From the NCBI RefSeq assembly GCF_021462225.1, contig NC_061811.1, positions 23,559,163 through 23,623,162 of the forward strand: a stretch of DNA of 64,000 nt, read 5' to 3'. Below the pieces are notes generated by a model. The model worked only from the letters and a program-made list of their open reading frames with translations, was not told the DNA's origin and did no database searches. The stretch comes from Girardinichthys multiradiatus (taxonomy: Eukaryota; Chordata; Actinopteri; Cyprinodontiformes; Goodeidae). The position numbers and the translations under genes are program-made. Below, piece after piece: positions 22,793 to 34,170 of the stretch (position 1 is the stretch's first letter; every line of letters starts with the position of its first letter).

Positions 22793-24056
22793 AGTGGCTT
22801 TGAAAAGTATTCACAACCCTTGAACAGTTTTTTACCTTGCTACCACAAACTACAATACAATGTTCAGGGATATAAGATTAGTGCTGGAATAGAAATTAGT
22901 GCTGATTGTGAATTAGAAGAAAAATAGTGCAATCACAATGTTTTATTTACTTATATGTATTTTTTAAGTCTGACAATTGGAACATGCATTAGTATTTAAG
23001 GGTCAAATTTGATCTCATCTGACAAGAGTACCTTCTTTCACATATTTTCTGTAATGTCTTACATGGCTTGTGGCAAAGTATTTATGTCAGTTTTAAGTCA
23101 GAAGTGAAAATCTTTTTGCCACTCTTTTAAAGGTGAGATTTGTGCGCAACAAATAACCCATTCTCCTACATGAGCTATGGATCTCTGCAGCTTTTCCAGA
23201 GATACCATGAGCTTTTTGTCTGTTTCCTTTATTAAAAAAATTATTTGCCTGTCAGTTTAGGTACACATTCTTGTCTTGGCACCTATATGGTTGTGCCATA
23301 TTGTTTCCATTTTTGAATGATTGACTGATTAATGCTCTGTAAGCTACACAAAGATATTGTTTCATGACTTCACCCTGCTTTAAAATTCTCAAGAAGGTCC
23401 TGGGTTCGACTCCCGGCCAGGGGTCTTTCTGCATGGAGTTTGCATGTTCTCCCCGTGCATGCGTGGGTTTTCACCGGGTACTCTGGCTTCCTCCCACAGT
23501 CCAAAGACATGCCTGTTAGGTTAATTGGTCACTATAAATTGCCTTTAGGTGTGTGAATGAGTGTGTGCATGGTAGTTTGTGTGTTGCCCTGCGATGTACT
23601 GGTGACCTGTCCAGGGTGTACCTCGCCTCCCGCCCATAGACTGCAGGAGATAGGCACCAGCCTCCCCGCGACCCACTACGAAAGAAGCGGTATAGACTGT
23701 CATGGCCTGTTGTGTTTCTTGGTTGTTATGATGCTGTTTGTTCACTAATGTTCCCTAAAAAAACCTCGGAGGCCTTAATAGAACAGTTGTATTTATGCTG
23801 AGGTTTACTCTGTTATTTTTAGGGATTCTGATGGCATGAGATTATCAAAGTAAATAGGAACAATACAACTGCATACTACATGTTTCAGATGTTTATTTGT
23901 AAACAATTTGAAAACCTTGTACATTTTCTTCCTCTTCAAAATGTTGTGGTACTCATTTTAAATAAAATCTCAATAACAAATGTAAGCGTAGTGGATGTAA
24001 TATGCCAAATTTGGAATACTTCAGGGGGTGTGAGTATTACACAGCACTCTATGTAC
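22793..24056 (-). mobile_element. Old Tc1-like fossil, split by a SINE
   Basis: It starts with a terminus-like 'tacagtggctttgaaaagta' and shows in reverse orientation the blocks 'gatctcatctgacaagagta', 'acatggcttgtggcaaa', 'gagctatggatctctgcagc', 'cctgtcagtttaggtacaca' and 'ccatttttgaatgattgact'. After the SINE it resumes with 'atgatgctgtttgttcacta' and 'acctcggaggcc', ending at a decayed terminus near 24050. No frame remains. Confidence 0.75.
23397..23700 (+). repeat. tRNA-headed SINE-like repeat, copy 3
   Basis: Best preserved copy: 'ggtcctgggttcgactcccg' contains a perfect B-box-like GGTTCGACTCC. It then runs through 'catggagtttgcatgttctc', 'cccacagtccaaagacatg', 'ctgtccagggtgtacctcgc' to 'agaagcggtatagac'. 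The A-box end is truncated. It lies inside the Tc1 fossil at 22793-24056. Confidence 0.75.
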
Positions 24057-26221
24057 AAATATTACAAAGTCATCTATTTTAAGAAAGCAATGTGAAATTT
24101 TAATGCGGCAAAACATCCTGTTTATCTAGTTGAACCTTTTAAAGTTACCTTTGATCAGCAGATTCCACAGAAGCATAGTTACACTGCACATGTGAAGAGA
24201 TGGCTCGCCTGTGCTAATCCTGCTGGATGATCCTGCCTCCTAGTCGGACTCAAACTGTAATCACAGCAAAATGACCTTCTCATTACCTGCCACAACAACT
24301 GGCTCACTGTTACCCTTTCTCCCAAAATGAGGACACAACCTACTGGTATGTTTGCAGATGTCCCTCATAAATCACATCATGTCCTGTACTTATTAAATCA
24401 TGAAATTAAAGACATCAATAAGGGTTGTGACATTTTATGAGCAATTTGTTGTTATTTCATTAACATCCTCAGGCTATGATTTATTGTATATTAGTTTACA
24501 GACTTTATCTGCTTGACTATTTCCTGGTAAGTACATATGGTCACTGTAGTCCTGATAATAACCTGTTCAAGGGCATTGAGGAGGGAGAGGAAGTTAAGGT
24601 GAAATGCACGTATGGCCAATATAGCTTGTGAGCCCATGGCCTCCCAGCTTAATTCACAGTGATGCATAGTCTCCTGAACTAGAGAAAAAGCACTGCCTGC
24701 ATGTCAATGAGCTCCATTCCCTGTTAAGGAAGTGAGTGAACGGGGTCTCTTGTATCACACACATAAAATGCCATCTGCACTCTGAATGGACTGCTCCAAG
24801 GGTGTGTGTGTGTGTGTGTGTGCGCATACTATTGGAGTGCGTGGATAGGGGAAGCTGGTATGAAAGCTATCACTCTCAGGAGTATAAGCTGTGTTTAACC
24901 CAGTGCACATGCTTGTCTTACAGCCTCCTGCTTTGGGAAGCAGATAGATCATTGAGAAAAAAAAGATCTATTTTTAGACACAAAATAGGGAGGGGTTAAG
25001 CATGAGCGATGTGCACTTGGATACATGTGTGTGCTCAAATTCATGGCTTTGAATCTATGGGTGAGAATGATGTGTAGTGATGTTTTTTTTTTTTTCTAAG
25101 ACAACATTGCAGGCGAGAGCCAAGCTTTCTTATACTTCACACACAATCATATAAGCCCCACATAATTACTGGAGAAAATCACACACACGGACAGACTCCC
25201 ACTAGCAAATCTGGATATTGTCCTGTTTTACATGGAGCTGGGCCTGACAGTAGTGTTAGATGGAAATCACATCCACATCTACAGCAACACACACACATAC
25301 ACAACCTCCCCGGCAACGGGACACGTGATTCTAGTATTGTATGCCCAACCTTTTACTCTCTCTCTCCATCTCTAATCCTTGTCTTTCATCCTGACAGGTG
25401 CCAGCGGCTGGTGAACCAAGCTGCGGATTGATGATTAAAGTAGGCAGAACGGACACATGGACTGGTATCATTCTAAGGTCATGTGCAAGTCAGTTTTTTT
25501 CAGCTGGTGTGTGAGATTTCAGTAAATAGATTGAAGGCTAAAAGTTATTTTAGCTAGAGGTACTCTAGAGACTTTGCAATATAAACTAATCTATTTAAGG
25601 TTTCTTCATGTAACTACAATAAAATATGCATGGTGTACAGAAGGTAGAGGATAGCTTTCAGTTGCATGGACTGGAGAATGAATTTCCGCCAATTTTACAT
25701 GAAGTTCATAGGGGTGTCTTTCATACTGTAAGGACAAAGGCTTTTTCTACTTCATTTTAAGCAGCAGCCGTTAGTGTCACGTGTCAACCATCCAGATCAT
25801 TGTAATCTTGAGAATGTACATAAAATGAATGTGACTTATTATCTTTTCTCTTCTCTTTCTTTATTTAAGGAACCAAGAAGAGATGTTTATTTTAACAGCC
25901 AATTATTTAAGATTTCCACATCTTTAGTTTAATGCCTCCATTTGAAGGCTCAACTTTTACCTGAGCTAAGAAGTCACATAGTACGTAAACTACATTTTCT
26001 TTTTGTTATACTTTTTTTCCACTTCCGCCTCTCTGCCTGCTCAGACGCTTTTCTCCCAAGCTCCCTGCTTGCTTGCATTCTTTTACTGCTAACTTTTTAT
26101 CCCTTAGCCAAAATTACAGAAATATTGGACTAAAACAAATTCTTACGAGCGACTCCCAAGTATTATTATTATTATTTTATTTTTTTATTTTTTTCAAAGG
26201 ACTTTGATGTTTTCATAATGG
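24057..26221. other. Spacer between elements; possible 5' UTR of the LINE at its end
   Basis: No gene seen. Contains a TG microsatellite (24802-24822). The last few hundred bases before 26222 may belong to the 5' untranslated part of the L2-type LINE, but I see no boundary. Confidence 0.45.
24802..24822. repeat. (TG)n microsatellite
   Basis: About ten uninterrupted TG units. Confidence 0.95.
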
Positions 26222-26246
26222 AACTTGAAAGCAGGACAAGCACAAA

Positions 26247-27648
26247 ATGCCTCCCTACACCACAGAGGACTTCGACAAACTTTTACAGAAATTGGCTGTT
26301 TTGGAGATGAAAATCCACCGACTAGAAGTGAATGTGGAGGTGAATATGGGGTACAACGATGATTCAACTCTGCCTGTGATCCCAAACAGTGACAGCCAGC
26401 TCAACAACTCAGCCGGCAATCAGAAAACTGAGAATAAACCTACCGGCAGACCCCCATGGCATGTTTTAGGGGCATGCCCAAAAAATCAAGGTGGACGACT
26501 CACTGGAAGATCTCAGCAATTAAATAAATTAATGGCCAGAATTACATAGAAATGTCCCCGTTTCCCCTGGGAAAAGGAGACTTCGACAGCGAGCTGCTGT
26601 TAACAACTGATAGGAGTGAGACAGCTGGAAATAATGGTATTCTCCTCCAAAACAGATTTGCTCCACTACAGAATGAAAACCAGGAAAATGATCCATCTTC
26701 TGAGAACAAAAAAAGGTTTGAGAACAACCTTCATTCTAAACAGTCTTCTCCTAAATTGTCAGAGAAAAAGTACCCCACCACACCAAGAACCCTAATAGTG
26801 GGCAACACAGCTGTGGATGGGATTAAAAACTTCTGCAACAAGAAAAACACAGAAGTTATGATTGGTACCAGTAACGTGGTGTCTGATATCTCAGAGAATA
26901 TTCTTGCAATCATAGAAAAGCACCGGTCTCTAGAAAACCTTATTATACACTGCGGAGCCATGGGTGACGTGGCTAAGAAAAAATCAGAATGACTGAAGGA
27001 GGATTTCACTCGTCTTCTGAATATTGTTGGAGGTCTCAATATCAAGGTGTTTCTCAGCGGACCCTTTGCACCGATTTTCTGTGGAGATTAGATATTTTCC
27101 AGACTTCTGATGATTAATAAGTGGTTGAAAAAAACATGTGAACTTCGACAACTTTAATATTTTTTGGGGAAAAAAGACAACTCTTCAAGCAAGATGGTTT
27201 CTGTTTGAACAAGCCAGGAGCCAGATGTCTCACATCTAATCTCTTCTATTCAGTAAATAATCCGCCAGCAGCTTCGACCTTCAGCAGAGAACATGGAGTA
27301 TCAACAACAATGATAACGCTGCCTCCAACAGCTCCAGCAGAAACAATCAGCCAGTTGGCTGATGAGAGGTTATCACAAAAGGTCTCCCCGTCGAAATCCA
27401 CAGGTGAAGTGGACCCCCCCGTTATACCCCCCTCCCCCCAAACCCAGACCCAGACCGACACCCCCGGTAAACCCCCCTCACCCCAGACCCCGTCCCAGAC
27501 TGCACAGAACTCTCCCATCTCCCCACTGAGCCTGCTTTTTGCTTTACTGGATTCTGATAACATGAAAGGAGCTCTTAAAATCAGGACCCAAATGGCTCTG
27601 ACATCTTCTCCATTCAACACCCCTCCGTGGCCGAGGCCCTGCTACTAA
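26247..27648 (+). pseudogene. L2-type LINE ORF1, broken
   Basis: Three frames in series: 26247-26549 (100 codons, with an N-terminal leucine-rich possible coiled coil), 26552-26992 (146 codons) and 27205-27648 (147 codons, proline-rich tail). The second contains RTLIVGNTAVDGIKNFC and LIIHCGAMGDVAKKKSE, matching the start of the SGNH-type esterase domain found in ORF1 of vertebrate L2/CR1 elements. The expected catalytic GDS is GNT here, so the nucleophile serine is lost. Stops and indels between 26990 and 27205 destroy the middle of the domain. The ORF1 product normally binds LINE RNA; this one is not functional. Confidence 0.7.
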
Positions 27649-27941
27649 ACCAACATCTTCCAAATGCCGCAGACCTCCACCACCTCCTAATGTCTCTCCT
27701 CCTAATCAGGACTTTCAAATCACTTCTCTGTGATACAGTCTGGGCCCCAGTGGTAACTCTATCAGAAATGAGCATGTCCAGGAAAAACTTGGTCCCCTAA
27801 TAGGAGATAGTTGTAAAATCTCTGTTCTTATACGTGACAGAGAGAACTAAGCCAAAAGGATAAGAGACAGTAATAAACAATCAACGAAAGCCATAAACTG
27901 TCAGGTGCAACCACACACACAGAGTTTATGTAACTAAGTCA

Positions 27942-30018
27942 TATAAACTGGCTTTACTGAACATTAGATCTCTGTCAGAAAAATAATTTTTAATCAATGA
28001 CTTCATTACTGACCACGATCTTGATGTTATGTTTTTAACAGAAACATGGTTACATGAATTTAATGAAGCTCCCATTCTGATAGAGGCGACGCCTCCAAAC
28101 TACAATTTTCTTTGTGAGAGCAGACAGCAAAGAAAAGGTGGAGGGGTGGCCACTTTGTTTAAAGATTTATTAGAGTGTAAAAAAGTATTTCTGGGCAAAT
28201 GTAACTCTTTTGAATATTTGGCTCTCCAGGTAAAGAGCCTGGTCCAAACCATGTTCTTGAATATTTACAGGCCTCCTAAGTCCAAAACAAACTTTATAAT
28301 TGATTTTAATGAGCTTTTATCTGTGATATGTGTTGACTATGACTGTTTAATTATTGTGGGAGACTTCAACATTCACATGGACAATCCTGAAGACAGAAGT
28401 ACAATAGATCTATGTGACACTCTTAGAAATTTAGGTTTGACTCAACATGTTAAACAGCAAACCCACAAACAGGGACATATTTTGGACATGATCATCCCTA
28501 AGGGTCTAAACATTTCCAAGGTGTCTGTAACTGATGTTGCTCTATCTGACCACTTTTCTGTTATTTTTGAAAGCATCATTTGCAATGACTCAGTTTGCCA
28601 AAGAGACATGATAAGAAAACGCATCTTTAAGGACAGTGCTGCTGAAACCTTTAACCAGATTTACTCTTCTACCTCCACTTTGCCCTGTAACACTGTAGAT
28701 GAGCTGGTAGATAACTTTCATTCTAAAATTTCAGACATCATTGATTCAATTGCTCCAATTAAGGTGAAAGTTGTTTCTGGAAAGAAAATGTCTCCATGGA
28801 GAAGTGCTCCACCAGTCAGCAGTGAAAAAAAGGAGTGTCAAAAAGCTGAACACAGGTGGCGAAAGACTGGACTCCAGGTTCACTATATTCTCTATAAAGA
28901 GAGACTATACAGATATAACCTACAACTGAAAAATGCAAGGGAATCCTTCTTTTCTGAGATCATCAGCAAAAACATTAAAAATGCTCGTGCATTATTTGCC
29001 ACGGTCGACAGGTTAACAAACCCTTCTGTAACTGTAGCATCTGAACTCCACTCTACCAGGGTCTGCAATGAATTTGCTAACTTCTTTACTGAAAAAACCC
29101 AAAAGATCAGAGAGGCAGTCAGCATATCCACATCAACTCCAGTACCAATGTTGTTTCCAACTAGAACTGATTTTGACAAAATTTCCCAATTTCACCAAAT
29201 AAACTGCAAAATCTTAGAAGAAATCGTACAGCAACTAAGCTCTCCTTCCTGCTGTCTCGATGTTTTACCCACAGCTTTCCTTAATAAAACTTTGCCTGTA
29301 GTAACATCTGATTTAACACAATTAATAAACACGTCCCTTTTTGTCAGGTGTTTTCCCCCAGGCCCTAAAAACAGCAATTATCAAACCTCTATTGAAAAAA
29401 AGCAACTTGGACAAGCTGCTACTACAGAACTACAGGCCTATATCAAACCTCCCCTTCATCAGTAAGATTATTGAAAAAGCTGCGTTTCAGCAGTTAAACA
29501 ACTTCCTAACAACAACCAACCGGTTCGATGTCTTCCAGTCAGGCTTCCTGCTCACCACAGTACAGAGACTGCTCTTGTCAAGGTGTTCAATGACATCCGT
29601 ATAAATGCAGTCTCTGGAAGAACCACAGTGCTGGTATTATTGGACCTTAGTGCAGCATTCGACACTGTTGATCACTCCATTTTATTAGAGCGCCTGGAAA
29701 ACTGGGTCGGCCTTTCTGGCACAACACTCAACTGGTTTAAATCCTACTTGAAGGAAAGGGACTTTTTTGTGTCAGTAGGTCCCTTTACATCAGAGACCAC
29801 AAAAATCACAGGTGGCATTCCCCAAGGGTCCATCTTAGGGCCCCTCCTATTCAATATCTACATGCTCCCCCTAACTCAGATTTTAATAAACAACAACGTA
29901 AGTTATCGTAACTATGCAGACGACACACAGCTATATGTTACGATGTCACCAGGTGACTATGAACCCATTCAAGCGCTGGGTAAATGCTTAGAAGAAATCA
30001 ATGCTTGGATGGGCTCCA
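27942..30018 (+). pseudogene. L2-type LINE ORF2 (endonuclease-reverse transcriptase), broken
   Basis: The N-terminal endonuclease is well preserved: LLNIRSLSEK, FLTETWL, IYRPPK, IIVGDFNIHMDNP, HILDMIIPKG and LSDHFSVIFE cover the APE-type catalytic motifs. A stop after LSEK near 27986 lies upstream of the long frame 28029-29465. A frameshift near 29350 moves to the frame 29341-29604 (NYRPISNLPF), and a one-base loss near 29551 moves back to 29583-30041 ([35 protein letters not shown]). All RT catalytic Asp are present but split over frames. The C-terminal end is missing. The enzyme would nick target DNA and copy LINE RNA; this copy cannot. Confidence 0.85.
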
Positions 30019-30207
30019 CTTTTCAGTTTTTTATTTGTTAAAAAAGTTTGACACATCCAATAAATTTAATTCCACTTCACGATTGTGTCCCACTTGTTGT
30101 TGATTCTTCACAAAATTTTTTTTATTTTATATCTTTATGTTTGAAGCCTGAAATGTGGCAAATGGTTGAAAAGTTCAAGGGGGCCGAATACTTTCGCAAG
30201 GCACTGT
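30019..30207 (+). mobile_element. Terminal fragment of a DNA transposon
   Basis: It starts abruptly after the L2 sequence and ends with 'cgaatactttcgcaaggcac' and 'tgta', the form of the long terminal repeat of Tc1-like fish elements. Only one end is present and there is no coding part. Family recognised from memory. Confidence 0.55.
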
Positions 30208-30299
30208 ATATATTTTCAGTTGTACATATGCATTCTGCAGTGTATATTACACTACTCATATCTCTATTTTAGGAGAAACCTAAATGCCTTGTTATTTTT

Positions 30300-30420
30300 T
30301 TTTTGTTTATCCTACTGTGGTGTATGGTAGCAGCCTCATTTTCGTTGTACCCCCCAGTGCAATGACAAAAAAGACTTTTCTATTCTATTCTATTCTATTC
30401 TATTCTATTCTATTCTATTT
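30300..30420 (+). repeat. LINE/SINE 3' tail with (TTCTA)n
   Basis: 'cattttcgttgtacccccca' and 'gtgcaatgacaaaaaagac' lead into about eight TTCTA units (30379-30420). This is the usual structure of a 3' tail of fish retroposons. The parent element cannot be named. Confidence 0.6.
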
Positions 30421-31899
30421 GCAGTCATTAATTATATGTGTTAGGAGCTGAGGGAATGTCAGGTCGCCGTGTGAGAGACCAGTGGCTGTAAAACAGAACT
30501 ATTATTTTTAGCTATAGCTGAGTCGATGTTTTAAACTGACTTGATATCTTATCTTAGTGATTACTACAGCTAGCACAGTTCGTGTGGTGTTATAGTATAT
30601 AAAAACAACTGTATCTGTGTTTTCCAGAATGCAATCCTTACTATAACTCTAAGATTTCCACAAAGGCTGGTATCAATCCAACATTTTCTGTGATTGTGCT
30701 TCTTCTGACTTCACATTAAACACCCTACTGTTAATGAAAAGCGCCAACAATGAGTCTTCTTCCCTCAGTAACAGAATCCATAACAGGTTTGTTGTCAGAA
30801 AAAAAATTGTTTAGGAATACTCAGTGACCATGGAGGGCGGAAAGTTACCATTAAGACATTTGTTAACAGCCAGTCTCTCAGGGCATCTCTATCACAATAG
30901 TTTTTTTCAGTTTAAGGCAGAGGTCAGTTTACGGCAGATGTCTAGTTCAAGGACAGTGTCCTACATTTCTTAGATGTGTCCCAGGTCCAACACAGAGGCC
31001 TGGCAATGTACCAGAGGCCATGCAATGACTCATTCATTCAAATAAGGACAGCTGAACCAGGGAACATGTAAAACCCTGCAGGACTGCCCTGGAGATAGAA
31101 AATGGACAAAAGTGGTTTAAGGTACACAGGTATGTAGCATTACCAAGTATACAGTTGATTTTATCACTCAGTTGATAAATTACCCGTCGAAGGGAATTGC
31201 CTCTCTTTGCATATGATCACTGAAAGCACTGGTGTTCATCAGGTGCTTCTTGTCTTTTAACTTTATACGTTCTTGCCCAGGCAACCTAGATGGGAGTGAC
31301 CTGTTCCTGTGCCTCTGTCCAAGGATTGTTAGTCCATGGTTTATTCTCTTTTTCACCATCTCAAAAGGATCTTACCAGCCTGAGGTTTTCTGCGCTGCAT
31401 CTAAAACTTTTCAGTTTCCAAGCCCCATTGATGCCCAGGAAGCTTTAGGCTTTGATAACAGATCTTTATTAAGAGCCCCTACCTCCTACTTAAAGAAAAA
31501 GTGCTGTGCTCGCCACCCACTGCTTTGGCATTCCTCCACCAGCTCTACATATGCCGCCCAATTTCTTTTTGCTTATTTCTTACAAACATTTCTTCCAAAG
31601 TGCTTTCAACTTGATCATCTGTGTTAATGTATAATGTAAGTTTATTATGCTCACAGGATCTTATGGTAATTTTTATGGCATTTTCAGGGAATTTGAGTTC
31701 CTTTTCATGGTTTAAGCTCACTTGAAAGTCATTTGCTGTTCTGAGGAAGTGTTCTTCTCTCATATAGAGTGTGCAGGTGTGTAAAGATATTTTATGATTG
31801 AGAATATGGTGATATATTATTGGTGATTATCCTTCCAAGACAACATTGCACAAGCTATCACACATAATCATGTGTCCTGCAGAAACCCGCACACTTTTA
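30421..31899. other. Spacer, no gene seen
   Basis: A 131-codon plus frame at 31232-31627 has no recognisable domain and overlaps a minus frame. Nothing else is supportable. Confidence 0.45.
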
Positions 31900-31990
31900 A
31901 AATGAATTGCAAAAGCATTCATATGCCTTGAACTTTTTCACATTTTAGGAACTACATTCAATGTATTTTATTGAGATTCTATGATTCTAA
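31900..31990 (+). mobile_element. Tc1-like terminus, fossil
   Basis: 'gcaaaagcattcatatgcct' then 'gaactttttcacatttt' and 'caatgtattttattgagatt' is the beginning of the long terminal repeat of the old fish Tc1 family seen elsewhere in the window. No internal part follows. Confidence 0.55.
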
Positions 31991-32094
31991 AAAGTGATGT
32001 TATTGCACTCAACAAACAACTTGATAGAATGGGATGTACACAGAGGTGGGGATGGTAGTTTAAGTTGGCCACTGAATGGACTGAACTGACTATA

Positions 32095-32125
32095 CAGGGG
32101 TTGGACAATGAAACTGAAACACCTG
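32095..32125. repeat. Left terminal inverted repeat of the DD36E element
   Basis: 31 bp, exact inverse of 34140-34170. Confidence 0.95.
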
Positions 32126-32146
32126 GTTTTAGACCAAAATAATTTA

Positions 32147-33984
32147 TTAGTATGGTGTAGGGCATCCTTTTGCGGCTGTCGTGGGTTCCTTCTAGTTGCC
32201 CATGTGGTGGGCCTGGACACCATCAACTTGACTCCAAAAAGTGGAAAAAATCACGGAGGGCATGTCAGCATCTGAAGGTTGAGGTTTTTATTTACACACC
32301 TCCCAAAAACTGAAGTGCAGAGTAGCAGAAAAGATGAGAGGAAAAACTTGATATATACATGATATTTACAACTCCTTATCTTAGTGCTGCCCATCAACAT
32401 TACCTCCTCTGTAACCAGGCCAGACTGACACCAGCAGAGCCAGAAACTCTTCTTATAAACCCTAAGCCCCACCCCACAATCAGATCAGCCAACAATTAAT
32501 CATTTATTTTACTACGCAGAAAAACCAAAACATTAATGACCCCAAAAACAATCAATATTAACTTCTTGCTTTCATTCTGAAGTTCTTGGTTTTCTTTAGT
32601 TAAAAATAATCTACCATTAAATTTTCTGGCGGAAGAGTACCGACTTCCTTTATAAACAGGACGAAGCGTTACGCCCACTTTTACTCAAGCTGCCACAGGC
32701 ACCCGGACAACGCTACATGAGTGAGAACAAACTTATATCATTATGTTTAAATGTGAATGTATGAGTAGCGATTTCTTTGTGCGCCTCCAAGTGTGCACCC
32801 TTGGTCGCCACGGACTACAAGAAGGAAAGATGAATGTGTAAAGCGATCTGGCGGTAGCTGTCATATACTGCGAGGGACATGTAATTGAATGGGTGTGTGG
32901 GCACATGCATTGCGATGTGTGGGTGTGAACAGGTGTGTGCGTTCTATCAACGGAAGGGACAGAACTGCTCCGTCACAGCGGCCAATACAGCGTCAATTCG
33001 TCTTGAGAATGACATATACAAGTCCTGCACAGTGGTCAGAGGGATTTTAAGCCATTCTTCTTGCAGGATAGTGGCCAGGTCACTACATGATACTGGTGGA
33101 GGAAAACGTTTCCTGACTCGCTCCTCCAAAACACCCCAAAGTGGCTCAATAATATTTAGATCTGGTGACTGTGCAGGCCATGGGAGATGTTCAACTTCAC
33201 TTTCATGTTAATCAAACCAATCTTTCACCAGTCTTGCTGTGTGTATTGGTGCATTGTCATCCTGATACATGGCACCGCCTTCAGGATACAATGTTTGAAC
33301 CATTGGATGCACATGTTCCTCAAGAATGGTTCGGTAGTCCTTGGCAGTGACGCACCCATCTAGCACAAGTATTGGGCCAAGGGAATGCCATGATAGGGGA
33401 GCCCAAACCATCACTGATCAACCCCCATGCTTCACTCTGGGCATGCAACAGTCTGGGTGGTACGCTTCTTTGGGGCTTCTCCACACCGTAACTCTCCTGG
33501 ATGTGGGGAAAACACTAAAGGTGGACTCATCAGAGAACAATACATGTTTCACATTGTCCACAGCCCAAGATTTGCGCTCCTTGCACCATTGAAACCGATG
33601 TTTGGCATTGGCATGAGTGACCAAAGGTTTGACTATAGCAGCCCGGCCGTGTATATTGACCCTGTGGAGCTCCCGACGGACAGTTCTGGTGGAAACAGGA
33701 GAGTTGAGGTGCACATTTAATTCTGCCGTGATTTGGGCAGCCGTGGTTTTATGTTTTTTGGATACAATCCGGGTTAGCACCCGAACATCCCTTTCAGACA
33801 GCTTCCTGTTGCGTCCACAGTTCATCCTGTTGGATGTGGTTTGTCCTTCTTGGTGGTATTCTGACATTACCCTGGATACTGGGGCTCTTGATACATCACA
33901 AAGACTTGCTGTCTTGGTCACAGATGCACCAGCAAGACGTGCACCAACAATTTGTCCTCTTTTGAACTCTGGTATGTCACTCAT
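32147..33984 (-). pseudogene. DD36E Tc1-like transposase, two nonsense codons and an LTR insertion
   Basis: The frame starts at MSDIPEFKRG (33984) and stays in one phase to the insertion. Helix-turn-helix regions precede VLFSDES (first Asp), YQDDNAPIHT (second Asp) and LNIIEPLW (Glu, 36 residues on). In-frame stops occur at codon 189 (TGA, 33418-33420, in the glycine-rich block before SVMVW) and codon 259 (TAA, 33208-33210). The solo LTR at 32177-32977 enters after AVLAA. The original last codons (KGCPTPY, stop at 32147-32149) lie on its far side. Without the insertion the frame would be 343 codons plus stop. Dead copy. Confidence 0.9.
32177..32977. repeat. Solo LTR, 801 bp
   Basis: It begins TGTCGTGGGT and ends CTCCGTCACA (TGT...ACA), and is flanked by identical GCGGC at 32172-32176 and 32978-32982. 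It interrupts the transposase frame exactly at that duplicated pentamer. No pol or gag is present, so it is the expected product of recombination between two LTRs. Orientation is unsure: TATAAA-like boxes occur near 32455 and 32652, and AATAAA occurs on the minus strand. The parent family is unknown. Confidence 0.85.
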
Positions 33985-34139
33985 AATGTTGTGTGCATTT
34001 TAATATTTTGAGCAAAACTGTGCTCTTACCCTGCTAATTGAACCTTCACACTCTGCTCTTACTGGTGCAATGTGCAATCAATGAAGACTGGCTACCAGGC
34101 TGGTCCAATTTAGCCATGAAACCTCCCACACTAAAATGA

Positions 34140-34170
34140 CAGGTGTTTCAGTTTCATTGTCCAACCCCTG
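34140..34170. repeat. Right terminal inverted repeat of the DD36E element
   Basis: 31 bp, exact inverse of 32095-32125, followed by TA. Confidence 0.95.

Larger units (their letters stand above)
26222..30018 (+). mobile_element. L2-type LINE, decayed and 3'-truncated
   Basis: Two-ORF non-LTR retrotransposon. An ORF1 with a decayed esterase-like domain is followed by an ORF2 with an APE-type endonuclease and a reverse transcriptase carrying YADDTQLY. Clade choice (L2, broadly CR1/L2/Rex1 group) rests on that RT motif and the ORF1 type. The RT breaks off after the thumb-proximal NAWMG region, where a DNA-transposon end begins. No target duplication can be recognised. Confidence 0.8.
32095..34170 (-). 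mobile_element. DD36E Tc1/mariner element carrying an inserted solo LTR
   Basis: Bounded by TA dinucleotides (32093-32094; 34171-34172) with perfect 31-bp inverted repeats starting CAGGGGTTGGACAATGAAAC. Its total of 2076 bp falls to 1270 bp once the inserted LTR and one copy of its 5-bp duplication are subtracted, a normal size for this superfamily. It is inserted in a gypsy integrase remnant. The spacing of the last two catalytic acids is 36, as in the DD36E (Incomer) group; family assignment beyond that is inference. Confidence 0.9.

Noticed and set aside
23400..23425. tRNA gene suggested by a perfect B-box
   Set aside because: No complete cloverleaf; the B-box belongs to a SINE head shared with two other copies.
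27205..27648. Proline-rich host gene exon
   Set aside because: Its position between ORF1 esterase-like sequence and the ORF2 endonuclease shows it is the tail of LINE ORF1.
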